Positions 52,846 through 61,651 of a stretch of 64,000 nt of DNA are shown one piece after another (the stretch's first letter is position 1; each line of letters opens with the position of its first letter). The stretch comes from a bacterium (GTDB taxonomy: Bacteria > UBA10199 > JAIBAG01). A program made the translations under genes and the position numbers. The notes below the pieces were generated by a model. It did not search any database, was not told the DNA's origin, and saw only the letters and a program-made list of their open reading frames with translations. The stretch is from contig JAIBAG010000004.1 in assembly GCA_019695305.1 (NCBI GenBank), positions 62,001 to 126,000 on the forward strand. The letters run 5' to 3'.

Positions 52846-53628
52846 ATGAAAAAATCCTCTCAATCAAAAAAAGCAGGGCAAATTCATGTAGAAGGTGGGC
52901 TTAGAACTTCTGCCGAAAAAGACGAAGCGAAAAAAAATGCTGCCTGTTTTGATAGAAATCCGGAGTCGTGGGGAAAAAAAATAGAGAATTTCCCCAAATA
53001 TGTGCGTCGCCAGAATATCACCCGTTTTTTGGCACTCTACGAAATTTTCAAGCGTGTTCTGCCTGTAAAAGGCTCTATTGTAGAATGTGGAGTTTTTCGC
53101 GGTTTTGGCTTAATGAGCTGGTCAAAGTTCAGTGCTATTTTAGAGCCTGTTAATTTAACTCGTCGCATTTATGGTTTTGATTCTTTTGCTGGTTTTCCTG
53201 AGATATCCAAAGCCGATATGTCGGCCAAAAGTAATCATGTGAAGCATGGTGATTTGCACGCCGATTCTTATGAAGAATTAAAAGAATTGATTGCCATTCA
53301 TGATTCTACCCGTTTTTTAGGACATGTTCCCAAAACAAATCTTATTCGCGGAAATGCCACCAAAACCATTCCGGCTTTTGTTAAGGAAAATCCTCATTTG
53401 GTGGTGAGTTTGCTTTTTATGGATTTTGATCTTTATGAACCTACCAAAATAGCTTTGGAACATTTTGTTCCACGTATGCCTAAAGGAGCGGTGATTGCTT
53501 TTGATGAACTTGATAACCCTCTATGGCCAGGTGAAACTCTGGCTATGCTAGAGCATTTTAAGAAATCTCCCTTAAAGCTCGAGCGCGTGGAATTTGATCC
53601 TTATATCAGTTTTGCTGTTCTTGATTAA
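52846..53628 (+). CDS. TylF/MycF-type sugar O-methyltransferase
   Basis: 260 aa. GSIVECGVFRGFGLMSW, IYGFDSFAGFPE, LIRGNATKTIPAFVKENP and SLLFMDFDLYEPTKIALEHFVPRMPKGAVIAFDELDNP match TylF-type metal-dependent O-methyltransferases (macrocin O-methyltransferase family), where the DxD and later Asp bind magnesium. An N-terminal Lys/Ala-rich extension of 40 residues is longer than usual. Acceptor would be a glycan or nucleotide sugar. Overlap with neighbours is none; gaps are 9 and 2 nt. Confidence 0.86.
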   Translation: MKKSSQSKKAGQIHVEGGLRTSAEKDEAKKNAACFDRNPESWGKKIENFPKYVRRQNITRFLALYEIFKRVLPVKGSIVECGVFRGFGLMSWSKFSAILEPVNLTRRIYGFDSFAGFPEISKADMSAKSNHVKHGDLHADSYEELKELIAIHDSTRFLGHVPKTNLIRGNATKTIPAFVKENPHLVVSLLFMDFDLYEPTKIALEHFVPRMPKGAVIAFDELDNPLWPGETLAMLEHFKKSPLKLERVEFDPYISFAVLD

Positions 53629-53630
53629 TT

Positions 53631-54455
53631 ATGATAACGAAAAAAAATCATAACACTGTAGATCTGGCTCAAAAAATCAGAATGGATATTCTGGAGATGA
53701 CTAGTCGCGGGAATAGCTCGCATATCGGGTCGTGTTTTAGCCAAGTGGATATTTTAGCAGTGCTTTATGGTGCTATTCTTCAGGTTGACCCGCAAAATCC
53801 CCGCTGGGAAAATCGTGATCGTTTTATTTTAAGTAAAGGCCATGCTGGCGCCTCGGTATATGCGACATTGGCTGAATGCGGTTTTTTTAAAACCGATAAA
53901 CTCTTAACCCATTATCAGGACGGTTCCGATTTGAGTGGCCATGTGAGTCATAAAGGAATTCCGGGCGTTGAATTGTCAACTGGAAGTCTGGGACATGGGC
54001 TGGGAGTTGGTGTAGGAATGGCCAAGGCTGCCAAAATGGACGGAAAATCATGGCGTACTTTTGTGATGATGTCGGACGGCGAATGCGATGAAGGATCTAA
54101 CTGGGAAGCTGTTTTGTTTGCTTCTCACCACAAGCTTGATAATTTAATAGCAATTGTTGATTATAATAAAATTCAAAGTTTAGCGCCTGTGGCCGAAACG
54201 CTGGCTCTAGAACCTTTTGCTGATAAATGGAAGGCTTTTGGATGGCAGGTTAAAGAAGTGGATGGTCATGATCATGACGCCTTAACTGATGTTTTTTCCG
54301 GACTTTCTGCGTCTTCCGGAAAACCAACCGTTATATTGGCCCATACAATCAAGGGTAAGGGAGTTTCGTTTATGGAGCACAGTGTGCTTTGGCATTATCG
54401 TTCTGCACAGGGTGAAGAATTTGCCGCGGCTAAAAAGGAGTTACTGACTAAGTGA
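53631..54455 (+). CDS. transketolase-like subunit, thiamine-diphosphate domain
   Basis: 274 aa, the N-terminal half of a split transketolase. Seen: GNSSHIGSCFSQVDILAVLY, SKGHAGASVY, ELSTGSLGHGLGVGVGMAKA and the thiamine motif SDGECDEGSNWE through IAIVDYNK. The partner subunit follows with a 4 nt GTGA overlap. Transketolase transfers a two-carbon unit between sugars; split versions often occur in biosynthetic clusters and may act on nucleotide-linked or unusual sugars. Substrate here unknown. Confidence 0.9.
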   Translation: MITKKNHNTVDLAQKIRMDILEMTSRGNSSHIGSCFSQVDILAVLYGAILQVDPQNPRWENRDRFILSKGHAGASVYATLAECGFFKTDKLLTHYQDGSDLSGHVSHKGIPGVELSTGSLGHGLGVGVGMAKAAKMDGKSWRTFVMMSDGECDEGSNWEAVLFASHHKLDNLIAIVDYNKIQSLAPVAETLALEPFADKWKAFGWQVKEVDGHDHDALTDVFSGLSASSGKPTVILAHTIKGKGVSFMEHSVLWHYRSAQGEEFAAAKKELLTK

Positions 54456-55378
54456 GAGATTATTTTATTAAACGGCTGACAGAACTGGCCTCTGCCGATA
54501 AACGTATTGTTCTTATTACGGGAGATTTGGGCTTTGGAGTTTTTGACAATTACAGAGCTCAATTACAGTCACAGTTTATTAATGCAGGAGTTGCTGAGCA
54601 AAATATGACGGCTTTGGCAACCGGTATGGCGATGGAAGGTAAAATTGTTTTTACCTATTCTATAGCAAACTTTCCTACACTACGCTGTTTAGAACAGATT
54701 CGCAACGATGCCTGTTATCATAATGCTAACGTCAAGGTTGTTTCTATTGGCGGAGGTTTTAGCTATGGAGCTTTGGGGATTTCTCACCATGCTACAGAAG
54801 ATCTGGCTATTCTTCGCAGTCTTCCCGATATTACTGTAGTTGCTCCATGTGGTTTGTGGGAAACCGTAGAAGCGACCTCTGCTCTTGTGCTTCGTGAAGG
54901 AGCCTGTTATCTCCGTTTAGATAAATCGTTTGGCGAAGATGCGCCTCGGGCCAACGAAGTATTTACTTTGGGTAAGGCCAGGGTATTAAAGGAAGGAAAC
55001 GATATTTCTTTTGTTGTTTGCGGAGGTATTTTAAAAGAAGTTCAGTCAGCCGCCGATATTTTGGCCAAAAAGGGTATTAACGCGCGTATTATTTCCATGC
55101 ATACCATCAAGCCTCTTGATAAAGATATTTTGACCAGGGCCGCAAAAGAAACAGGAGGTATTGTTACTGTTGAAGAACATACCCTGCATGGCGGGCTTGG
55201 AAGCGCCGTTGCCGAGCATTTGATGGATTCGGGAATTTATCCTGAAAAGTTTAAAAGAATTGCTCTGGAAGCCGGTTTTTCTTCCCTGGTAGGTTCGCAA
55301 GAGTATTTGCGAAAACAATATAAACTAGAAGCAGATAGCATAGCCAATAAGGTAGAGCATTTGCTTTCGAGGGGATGA
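54452..55378 (+). CDS. transketolase-like subunit, pyrimidine-binding/C-terminal domain
   Basis: 308 aa partner of the previous gene. FINAGVAEQNMTALATGMA contains the Glu that activates thiamine; FTYSIANFPTLRCLEQIRND and GALGISHHATEDLAILRSLPDITVVAP are the central part, and the transketolase C-terminal domain (IISMHTIKPLD, VTVEEHTLHGGLGSAVAE) follows. Start is GTG at 54452. Together the two genes make one complete enzyme, compatible with DXS-like and E1-like relatives, though the HATED and EEH blocks favour transketolase. Confidence 0.9.
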   Translation: MRDYFIKRLTELASADKRIVLITGDLGFGVFDNYRAQLQSQFINAGVAEQNMTALATGMAMEGKIVFTYSIANFPTLRCLEQIRNDACYHNANVKVVSIGGGFSYGALGISHHATEDLAILRSLPDITVVAPCGLWETVEATSALVLREGACYLRLDKSFGEDAPRANEVFTLGKARVLKEGNDISFVVCGGILKEVQSAADILAKKGINARIISMHTIKPLDKDILTRAAKETGGIVTVEEHTLHGGLGSAVAEHLMDSGIYPEKFKRIALEAGFSSLVGSQEYLRKQYKLEADSIANKVEHLLSRG

Positions 55379-56124
55379 TGAGAATTAAACGTTTTTTTGA
55401 TTTTATTGTTAGTGGTTTAGCGTTGCTTCTGGTGGGGCCTTTTCTTGTTATTGTGATGTTTGCGATTTATTTACAAGATCGCCACTCTCCCATTTATAAG
55501 GCAACACGTGCTGGGAAAAACGGCAAACCTTTCGTGATGTACAAAATTCGTTCTATGGTTGTAAATGCAGAAACGCTGGGTGGCAGTTCTACAGGGAATG
55601 CTGATCCGCGTATTACAGCTATAGGCCGATTTGTTAGAAAATATAAGTTAGATGAGCTTTCGCAGTTATGGAATGTATTTACTGGAGATATGTCGCTGGT
55701 GGGGCCACGACCTAATACGGTGAACGATATAAAATTTTATACACAGGAAGAAAATGAGCTGTTAAGTATTGTTCCTGGAATTACCGATTTTTCTTCTATT
55801 GTTTTTGCCGACGAGGGCGCTATTCTTGAAAATAAACAAAACCCCGATCTTGCTTATAACCAGCTTATTCGCCCCTGGAAAAGCAGGCTCGGGATTTTTT
55901 ACTGTAAAAATCGTTCTTTCATCCTGGACTTAAAATTGATTTTTTTGACGTTAGTAACTATTGTAAACCGTTCTATGGCTTTAAGCCTAGTTCAGCGAAT
56001 TCTTCTTGATTTGGGGGCGCCTGATGATTTAGTGCGGATTGCGAGCAGAAAGGAAAGTCTTATGCCTTTTCCTCCGCCAGGAATGGAGCAGATAGTGAAA
56101 GCCGGTTTCGGTATGCCTCTTTAA
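55375..56124 (+). CDS. undecaprenyl-phosphate sugar-1-phosphate transferase (initiating enzyme)
   Basis: 249 aa bacterial sugar transferase of the WcaJ/PglC type. RIKRFFDFIVSGLALLLVGP is a single re-entrant hydrophobic helix, followed by KIRSMVVNAETLGGSSTGNADPRITAIGRF, DELSQLWNVFTGDMSLVGPRP and VPGITDFSSIVF. It lacks the long N-terminal membrane domain of full WbaP/WcaJ, so it is the minimal form. It transfers a hexose- or HexNAc-1-phosphate from UDP sugar to undecaprenyl phosphate, starting repeat-unit assembly. Overlaps the transketolase gene by 4 nt. Confidence 0.9.
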   Translation: MMRIKRFFDFIVSGLALLLVGPFLVIVMFAIYLQDRHSPIYKATRAGKNGKPFVMYKIRSMVVNAETLGGSSTGNADPRITAIGRFVRKYKLDELSQLWNVFTGDMSLVGPRPNTVNDIKFYTQEENELLSIVPGITDFSSIVFADEGAILENKQNPDLAYNQLIRPWKSRLGIFYCKNRSFILDLKLIFLTLVTIVNRSMALSLVQRILLDLGAPDDLVRIASRKESLMPFPPPGMEQIVKAGFGMPL

Positions 56125-56154
56125 GGTGTTTTTAATTAAATTTTATCAGAATTC

Positions 56155-57456
56155 ATGACCATGAAAGATAATCAGGAAACCATTGTTGCTGTAGTAGGGC
56201 TTGGCTATGTGGGTTTACCTTTAGCTGTTGCTTTTGGGAAATTGGGTAGAGTTATTGGTTTTGATTTGTCAGAAGAAAAAGTAGCTTCCTATAAGAAGTG
56301 TGTAGATCCTGCTGATGAGGTAACAGAAAGTGAATTTCGTGACGCTTCTTCTCTGGAGTTTACCGCGGATTCTAAAAAATTAAGTGAGGCTAATGTTTTT
56401 ATTGTGGCTGTTCCAACTCCCGTTGATGAAGCCTATAAGCCTGATTTTGCTCCACTTGTTTCGGCCAGCCGTTTAATTGGACAAAATATGAGGCAGGGGA
56501 GCCTCGTTATTTATGAATCTACGGTTTACCCTGGTGCGACCGAAGAAGTGTGTATTCCTGTTTTAGAAAAAGAATCGGGAATGAAATGGCAGAAAGATTT
56601 TCGAGTGGGTTATTCTCCTGAGCGTATTAATCCAGGAGATAAAGAACACGTTTTGTCTAATACCATCAAAATAGTATCGGGTGATAGACCTGAAACTCTG
56701 GATGAAGTAGCTCAATTATATAATCGTGTGGTTAAGGCTGGAGTGTTTAAAGCTTCTTCCATTCAGGCTGCTGAAGCGGCAAAAGTTATAGAAAATACAC
56801 AACGTGATTTGAATATTGCATTAATGAATGAGTTGGCCATTATTTTTAACCGGATGAATATTGATACGATGGAAGTGTTAAAGGCAGCAGGTACAAAATG
56901 GAATTTTTTGCCTTTTCGCCCTGGTTTGGTAGGCGGGCACTGTATTGGTGTTGACCCTTATTATTTGACTTACAAAGCGGAAGTAATAGGATACCATCCC
57001 CAGGTTATTTTGGCGGGCAGAAGAATTAACGATGGGATGGCTAAGTTTGTGGCCGAAAGTACGGTTAAAGAATTGATTCAATCGGGAAGCGGTGTGAAAG
57101 GCGCCAAAGTGAATGTTTTGGGGCTGTCATTTAAGGAGAATTGTCCGGATTTACGTAATTCAAAAGTAGTGGACATGATTCGAGAACTGGAATCTTTTGG
57201 GTTGAAAGTAGCTGTGAACGATCCCTTAGTTAGCCCGCAGGAAGCTTTACGGGAATATGAGCTTTCTTTAACGGCTTGGGATAATTTGTCAAAGGCAGAA
57301 GTTCTTGTTTTGGCTGTTGCCCATAAAGAATATTTGAAATTTTCATTGGAAGAATTAACGCGTCAGTTGCTACCCAATGGTTGTATTATTGATGTTAAAT
57401 CTCAGCTTGATGCGGATAAATTGCGTAAAATGGGCTACAGGGTATGGCGCTTATAA
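56155..57456 (+). CDS. UDP-sugar 6-dehydrogenase (TviB/WbpO type)
   Basis: 433 aa. VVGLGYVGLPLAVAFGKLG for NAD, FIVAVPTPVDE, YESTVYPGATEEVC, SPERINPGD and GGHCIGVDPYYL with catalytic Cys263. The N-terminal GRVIGFDLSEEKV and PDEVTESEF forms are those of UDP-HexNAc dehydrogenases (TviB, WbpO, WbtA-neighbour types), which make UDP-HexNAc uronic acids, rather than of Ugd. A separate Ugd is at 62158. It provides the uronic acid that asparagine-synthase-like proteins may amidate. The start follows a 30 nt gap. Confidence 0.88.
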   Translation: MTMKDNQETIVAVVGLGYVGLPLAVAFGKLGRVIGFDLSEEKVASYKKCVDPADEVTESEFRDASSLEFTADSKKLSEANVFIVAVPTPVDEAYKPDFAPLVSASRLIGQNMRQGSLVIYESTVYPGATEEVCIPVLEKESGMKWQKDFRVGYSPERINPGDKEHVLSNTIKIVSGDRPETLDEVAQLYNRVVKAGVFKASSIQAAEAAKVIENTQRDLNIALMNELAIIFNRMNIDTMEVLKAAGTKWNFLPFRPGLVGGHCIGVDPYYLTYKAEVIGYHPQVILAGRRINDGMAKFVAESTVKELIQSGSGVKGAKVNVLGLSFKENCPDLRNSKVVDMIRELESFGLKVAVNDPLVSPQEALREYELSLTAWDNLSKAEVLVLAVAHKEYLKFSLEELTRQLLPNGCIIDVKSQLDADKLRKMGYRVWRL

Positions 57457-57477
57457 TCCAGAAGGTAAAATTTTCTT

Positions 57478-58656
57478 ATGTCATCTGAATCAGATAGTGA
57501 AATCAATCTCCTAGATGGTCTTAATATAATTTTCCGTTGGAAAATTTTTATAGTTACTTTTGTTTTTCTTGTAACAACAGCATCTATTTTCATATCTCTT
57601 CTTTTGCCCAAATATTACAAGGCTGAGGCGACTTTGCTACCAATGGGGGGAGGTGCAGAAGGTGGTGCAGGTATGATGAGTATGATGCTTTCTGCTCAAT
57701 TTGGTTTGGGTGGAGGATTGGGAGGAAATAGTGCTTCGGCGCAACTTTTACCAATATTAACAAGCAAGATTTTGGCTGTAAAAGTTATTAATAAGTATAA
57801 CTTTTTGCCTGCAATCTATCCAAATTATTGGGACGAAAAAAACAAAACGTGGAAACCCGAAGCTAAAGATAAAATCAAAGATTACGATAATATTGTTGAA
57901 AAGTTTTTTTCGATGCTGACAATTACAGATGATAAGAAAAAGCAAATTATTACTCTGAGGGCGGTTACGCTTGATCCAAAACTTTCTGCAGAACTAGTTA
58001 ATAGTTACATTTTTGAGTTTCAAAATGAACTTGAACAAAATACTTATACATCGTCCAAAAGAAATCGTATTTTTATAGAGCAGCAACTTCAGGAAATGCA
58101 GCGGATGTTTCTTAATGCGGGTAAAGAGTTGTCTTCTTTTTATAATAATGAAACCATTTCCAGTGAGAACCCATTTGTAGATGTGGATGTTACCGCGGGG
58201 GGGGGAGAAGATCATGCTAAATCAGAGCAACCTGTTTTTGCTAGCGAGCAGGTTCCTGGTGCTAATGGCCCTCCCATATTGCAAAGTGTCATCAATAATA
58301 ATCAGTCTTTATACTCAAAGTTAGCCGATGTGAAGAGTGCTAATAATAATCAATTGGCTCATCAAATACCGCAGCAGACGTATTTTCAATATTTAGCGGG
58401 CAAGCAAAAGGAAAGTGAGCAAATGCTCATGGTTTTGGCTCAAAAGTATCAAGTTGCAAAAATTGAAGAGGCAAAAGAAGATTTAAACTTTAAAGTTATA
58501 GACTGGGCACAGGTTCCGGCGAAAAAGTTTAAACCAGCTAGAAGTAGGATTGTTATTGTCACTTTTATGATGTCAAGCTTCGTTGCCATTTTTCTGGTTT
58601 TTTTACTCGAGTATTTAAAAAATAATCGGCAAAAAATAAAAGTATTTGAAAAGTAA
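57478..58656 (+). CDS. Wzz-like chain-length determinant (polysaccharide co-polymerase)
   Basis: 392 aa. Two membrane segments (residues about 20-45 and 355-378) flank a periplasmic domain with coiled-coil content; INLLDGLNIIFRWKIFIVT at the start and PAKKFKPARSRIVIVTF before the second segment are typical. A glycine-rich stretch at residues 55-85 is unusual. No cytoplasmic tyrosine kinase domain, unlike Wzc. Controls glycan chain length together with Wzy. A G9 homopolymer lies inside the gene at 58197-58205. AAGGT upstream of the ATG. Confidence 0.8.
   Translation: MSSESDSEINLLDGLNIIFRWKIFIVTFVFLVTTASIFISLLLPKYYKAEATLLPMGGGAEGGAGMMSMMLSAQFGLGGGLGGNSASAQLLPILTSKILAVKVINKYNFLPAIYPNYWDEKNKTWKPEAKDKIKDYDNIVEKFFSMLTITDDKKKQIITLRAVTLDPKLSAELVNSYIFEFQNELEQNTYTSSKRNRIFIEQQLQEMQRMFLNAGKELSSFYNNETISSENPFVDVDVTAGGGEDHAKSEQPVFASEQVPGANGPPILQSVINNNQSLYSKLADVKSANNNQLAHQIPQQTYFQYLAGKQKESEQMLMVLAQKYQVAKIEEAKEDLNFKVIDWAQVPAKKFKPARSRIVIVTFMMSSFVAIFLVFLLEYLKNNRQKIKVFEK
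58197..58205 (+). repeat. G9 homopolymer in wzz-like gene
   Basis: Nine consecutive G encode the end of Ala and Gly-Gly-Gly in VTAGGGED, around residue 240 of the Wzz-like protein, in a linker-like segment. A gain or loss of one G would cut off the last third of the protein, including the second membrane segment. Such tracts are slippage-prone in AT-rich genomes. Confidence 0.75.
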
Positions 58657-58670
58657 TAGCAGGGATTAAT

Positions 58671-59807
58671 ATGATTAGGGTTATATTCAAAAAGCTGTGT
58701 GGTTATAAGGCTATATTAAGTCTTTTTTTTCTTTTCTGTTTAGTATTGCAAAGTACAAGCTCATGGTCTCAGGCGTTGGGCAGAAAAAACCTACAGCAAT
58801 CATCATTTGGTACGCAAAAAAAACTTGTTGATAGTTTAGGAAGTAATAAAGCCAATATGGCTTTTACGGAGGATGATGCTGTTGCTTTTTCCCCGGTTCC
58901 TTTTGGTGGTATGGGTTCTGTCAACTCATTAAGTTATACGGTTCATGTGTTGGGCGAAGTGGCTCGTCCGGGTACCTATAAAATTTTGCCTTCCGATAGG
59001 GTAACCGATTTATTGCGTTACGCGGGTAATATTTTGCCTAATGGCAGCCAAAGAAATATTCAGCTTAAAAGACAGAACCAGTCCAGAAAAATAGATATTT
59101 ATTCTTATAAGTATAATGGTGATCTTAATCAGAATCCGTATCTGGTAGACAATGATGTTGTTTTTGTTCCTTTAAAAAAGGGAGAGTTTGAAATTGAAGG
59201 CCCGGTTAATAGGCCTGGTAATTATGAAATTAGTCAGCCTATTTCTCTATCAAAAGCAATTAAAATGGCCGGAGGGTTGGCAACGGGTTATACCAGCACA
59301 GATCCTATCCGTATTATCCGTTTTGGCATGGATGGAACTAAAAATGTTATTGAAGTGTCCAGTTCAGACAAAATTGATTACGATTTTAAAGTTCAAAAGG
59401 GAGATATTGTTGTTGTTCCTCATATTCTTCTTGTCGGTAAAAAATTTGATTATAACGTCAGCAAAATTCCCGGTGATAATATTTTTTATCCTACCATTAA
59501 TGATAATGTAAATGTGATTGGTGCCGTGACGGCGCCGGGGGCTTATTCCTTTCAGCCCAGTTTTAAATATTTAGATTATGTAGGTTTGGCCGGCCCTACC
59601 CATCAGTCCAGCTTAAAACGGGTTAAGGTGTTGTCGGGTGATGGTAAAAAAAGATTAGTGTCTAATGTGAAAGAAATTAATCCGGGAGATACTATTATTG
59701 TTCCTACAAAATCCATTACCGTTACCAATGCACTCACATGGTTCAATACGATTACCAATACTACCCTTACGACTTTGTTGTTGTACGACAGACTTCATAA
59801 TAATTAA
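58671..59807 (+). CDS. Wza-like polysaccharide export protein with SLBB domains
   Basis: 378 aa with a signal peptide (residues about 10-33, cleavage near SWSQA). Three SLBB-type repeats are visible, starting with VHVLGEVARPGTYKILPSD (near residue 88), FEIEGPVNRPGNYEIS (near 174) and VNVIGAVTAPGAYSFQPS (near 280). The usual N-terminal polysaccharide export sugar-binding domain (PES, Wza domain 1) was not recognised, and there is no lipobox. It probably forms or helps an export channel. 14 nt after the Wzz-like gene; overlaps the next by 1 nt. Confidence 0.75.
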   Translation: MIRVIFKKLCGYKAILSLFFLFCLVLQSTSSWSQALGRKNLQQSSFGTQKKLVDSLGSNKANMAFTEDDAVAFSPVPFGGMGSVNSLSYTVHVLGEVARPGTYKILPSDRVTDLLRYAGNILPNGSQRNIQLKRQNQSRKIDIYSYKYNGDLNQNPYLVDNDVVFVPLKKGEFEIEGPVNRPGNYEISQPISLSKAIKMAGGLATGYTSTDPIRIIRFGMDGTKNVIEVSSSDKIDYDFKVQKGDIVVVPHILLVGKKFDYNVSKIPGDNIFYPTINDNVNVIGAVTAPGAYSFQPSFKYLDYVGLAGPTHQSSLKRVKVLSGDGKKRLVSNVKEINPGDTIIVPTKSITVTNALTWFNTITNTTLTTLLLYDRLHNN

Positions 59808-60769
59808 TGCTTGATACTATTAAAAATACTTATCAACAGTTCTTGGTGACTTATGAGAACGCTCTTGCTTTGTCGCTCTCTCAAACGAGTATTGGTAAAA
59901 TAGTTCTTGGAGGTATGGGGGGCTCGGCATTGCCTGCTGATATTTTAAATGATTATTTAGGCGGATCTCCTAATATTGCCATTGTTACCGATTATACTTT
60001 GCCCTCTTATGTAAACGCCCAAACATTAGTTTTTTGCTCGTCATTTTCTGGCAATACTGAAGAGACATTACAATTATTGGATGAAGCTCTCAAAAAAAAC
60101 GCCTCCATTGTTGTGCTGTGCCATGGAGGTAGATTAAAAGAGGTGGCTCTTAGTAAAAAACTTCCTTTTATTCAGATCCCCAGTTGTATTCAGCCCCGTT
60201 GTGCTGCTGGATATTTTTTTGCGGCTATTTTAGGCGTATTAGAGCAATTGAAGCTGGTATCTCCTCAAAAAAATAATCTTACTTCTCTCTCCGAATTTTT
60301 AAAAAAGGAAGTTGTTCGTCAGGAAGAGGTTGGCCGTGTTTTGGCCAAGCAGTTAAAAAACTTTGTGCCTATTGTTTACGGGGCTTCCAATTTTTATTCA
60401 GCTTGTCGTATCACTAAAATTAAATTTAATGAAAATGCCAAAGTGCAGAGTTTTTTCAATACATTTCCTGAGCTAAACCATAATGAGATGGTGGGGTTTA
60501 CAAAAATGCTCATGAAGACGGCTGTTGTTTATTTTAAAGGACAATGCATGCATCCGCGTATTTACAAACGTATGGATGTGATGAAAAATTTATTATCCGA
60601 CAAAATGCCTTTTTTTGATGTGGAATTAAAAGGCGATAACCATCTTCAGGAATTGTGGGATGCTATTTTGATTGGTGATTTTACTTCTTATTATCTGGCC
60701 AAAGAGTATGGGGTTGATCCCGCCCCGGTTGACATGGTTGAAGAGTTCAAAAAAAATCTCGATAAATGA
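59807..60769 (+). CDS. bifunctional phosphoglucose/phosphomannose isomerase
   Basis: 320 aa SIS-fold protein of the bacterial PGI/PMI family. IVLGGMGGSALPADIL, FCSSFSGNTEETL (phosphate loop), IQPRCAAGYFFAAIL and a C-terminal NELNHNEMVGF-like FPELNHNEMVG are typical. Converts fructose 6-phosphate to mannose 6-phosphate, and with ManC would feed GDP-mannose. No phosphomannomutase gene is present in the window, so it must be elsewhere. The start overlaps the previous stop by 1 nt; the stop overlaps manC by 4 nt. Confidence 0.88.
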   Translation: MLDTIKNTYQQFLVTYENALALSLSQTSIGKIVLGGMGGSALPADILNDYLGGSPNIAIVTDYTLPSYVNAQTLVFCSSFSGNTEETLQLLDEALKKNASIVVLCHGGRLKEVALSKKLPFIQIPSCIQPRCAAGYFFAAILGVLEQLKLVSPQKNNLTSLSEFLKKEVVRQEEVGRVLAKQLKNFVPIVYGASNFYSACRITKIKFNENAKVQSFFNTFPELNHNEMVGFTKMLMKTAVVYFKGQCMHPRIYKRMDVMKNLLSDKMPFFDVELKGDNHLQELWDAILIGDFTSYYLAKEYGVDPAPVDMVEEFKKNLDK

Positions 60770-61647
60770 AATCTGAAAATATCTATGTTGTTATTCTTGC
60801 CGGAGGTGAAGGGACTCGTTTTGCCCCATATAGTACCCCCCAGCGGCCTAAGCAGTTTTTAAATATTACCCATCCTCATCGTACCATGATTCAGGAAACC
60901 TACGATCGAATTGCCGGCTGGGTTCCTACAGACCATGTTTTTGTTTCCACCAATTTAAAATATTGCGGTCTTGTTGCCGATCAGTTACCCGATATTCCGG
61001 CTTCCAATATTATCGGCGAGCCTCTCAAGAAAAATACAGCACCTCCTATTGCATTGATTACAGCCTATTTGCATAGTCTTAACCCGAAAGCTTGTGTTTT
61101 ATTTTTACCTTCCGATCATTATATCCACCAGCCGCAACTAGCGCGGGATTGTTTTGAAGAAGCTTTAGATCAAAGTGTGGAAAAGAAAAGGATGTTCGTA
61201 TTTGGGGTGTTGCCTACATTTCCTTCATCCGATTATGGATATATTGAAACAAAGGCGCCTCACGATGTTGTTCGTTTTGTAGAAAAACCCACCGTTGAAA
61301 AAGCAGCTTCTTATATAGAGTTAGGTAATTTTTTTTGGAATAGCGGTATTTTTGCATGGGAAGCAGATGTTTTTTTAAAAGAAATTGAAAACCACATGCC
61401 CGAAATCAGTTTTTTACTGAAAGATATAAAGCTGGATGGGAAAAAACTAAACCAAGAAAGTATATTGTCTTATTTTACGAAAGCGCCTTCTATTTCTATC
61501 GATTATGGATTGATGGAAAAATCAAAAAGAGTGGGCTATGTTCCCTTTAATGTAGGATGGAATGATGTGGGTACATGGAAGGGGCTTAACGAACTGATTA
61601 AAAATTTTAAGATTGATATCCCACCGCAGGTAAAACCCTATCTCTAA
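60766..61647 (+). CDS. manC: mannose-1-phosphate guanylyltransferase
   Basis: 293 aa, the nucleotidyltransferase domain only, without the C-terminal isomerase of full ManC. VVILAGGEGTRFAPYS, RPKQFLNI, LPSDHYI, FVEKPTVEKA, WNSGIFAWEAD and GWNDVGTW are standard. Makes GDP-mannose from GTP and mannose 1-phosphate. Last gene of the long operon; it converges on the rfaH-like gene with only 4 nt between the stop codons and no visible terminator. Confidence 0.93.
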   Translation: MKSENIYVVILAGGEGTRFAPYSTPQRPKQFLNITHPHRTMIQETYDRIAGWVPTDHVFVSTNLKYCGLVADQLPDIPASNIIGEPLKKNTAPPIALITAYLHSLNPKACVLFLPSDHYIHQPQLARDCFEEALDQSVEKKRMFVFGVLPTFPSSDYGYIETKAPHDVVRFVEKPTVEKAASYIELGNFFWNSGIFAWEADVFLKEIENHMPEISFLLKDIKLDGKKLNQESILSYFTKAPSISIDYGLMEKSKRVGYVPFNVGWNDVGTWKGLNELIKNFKIDIPPQVKPYL

Positions 61648-61651
61648 TTCT

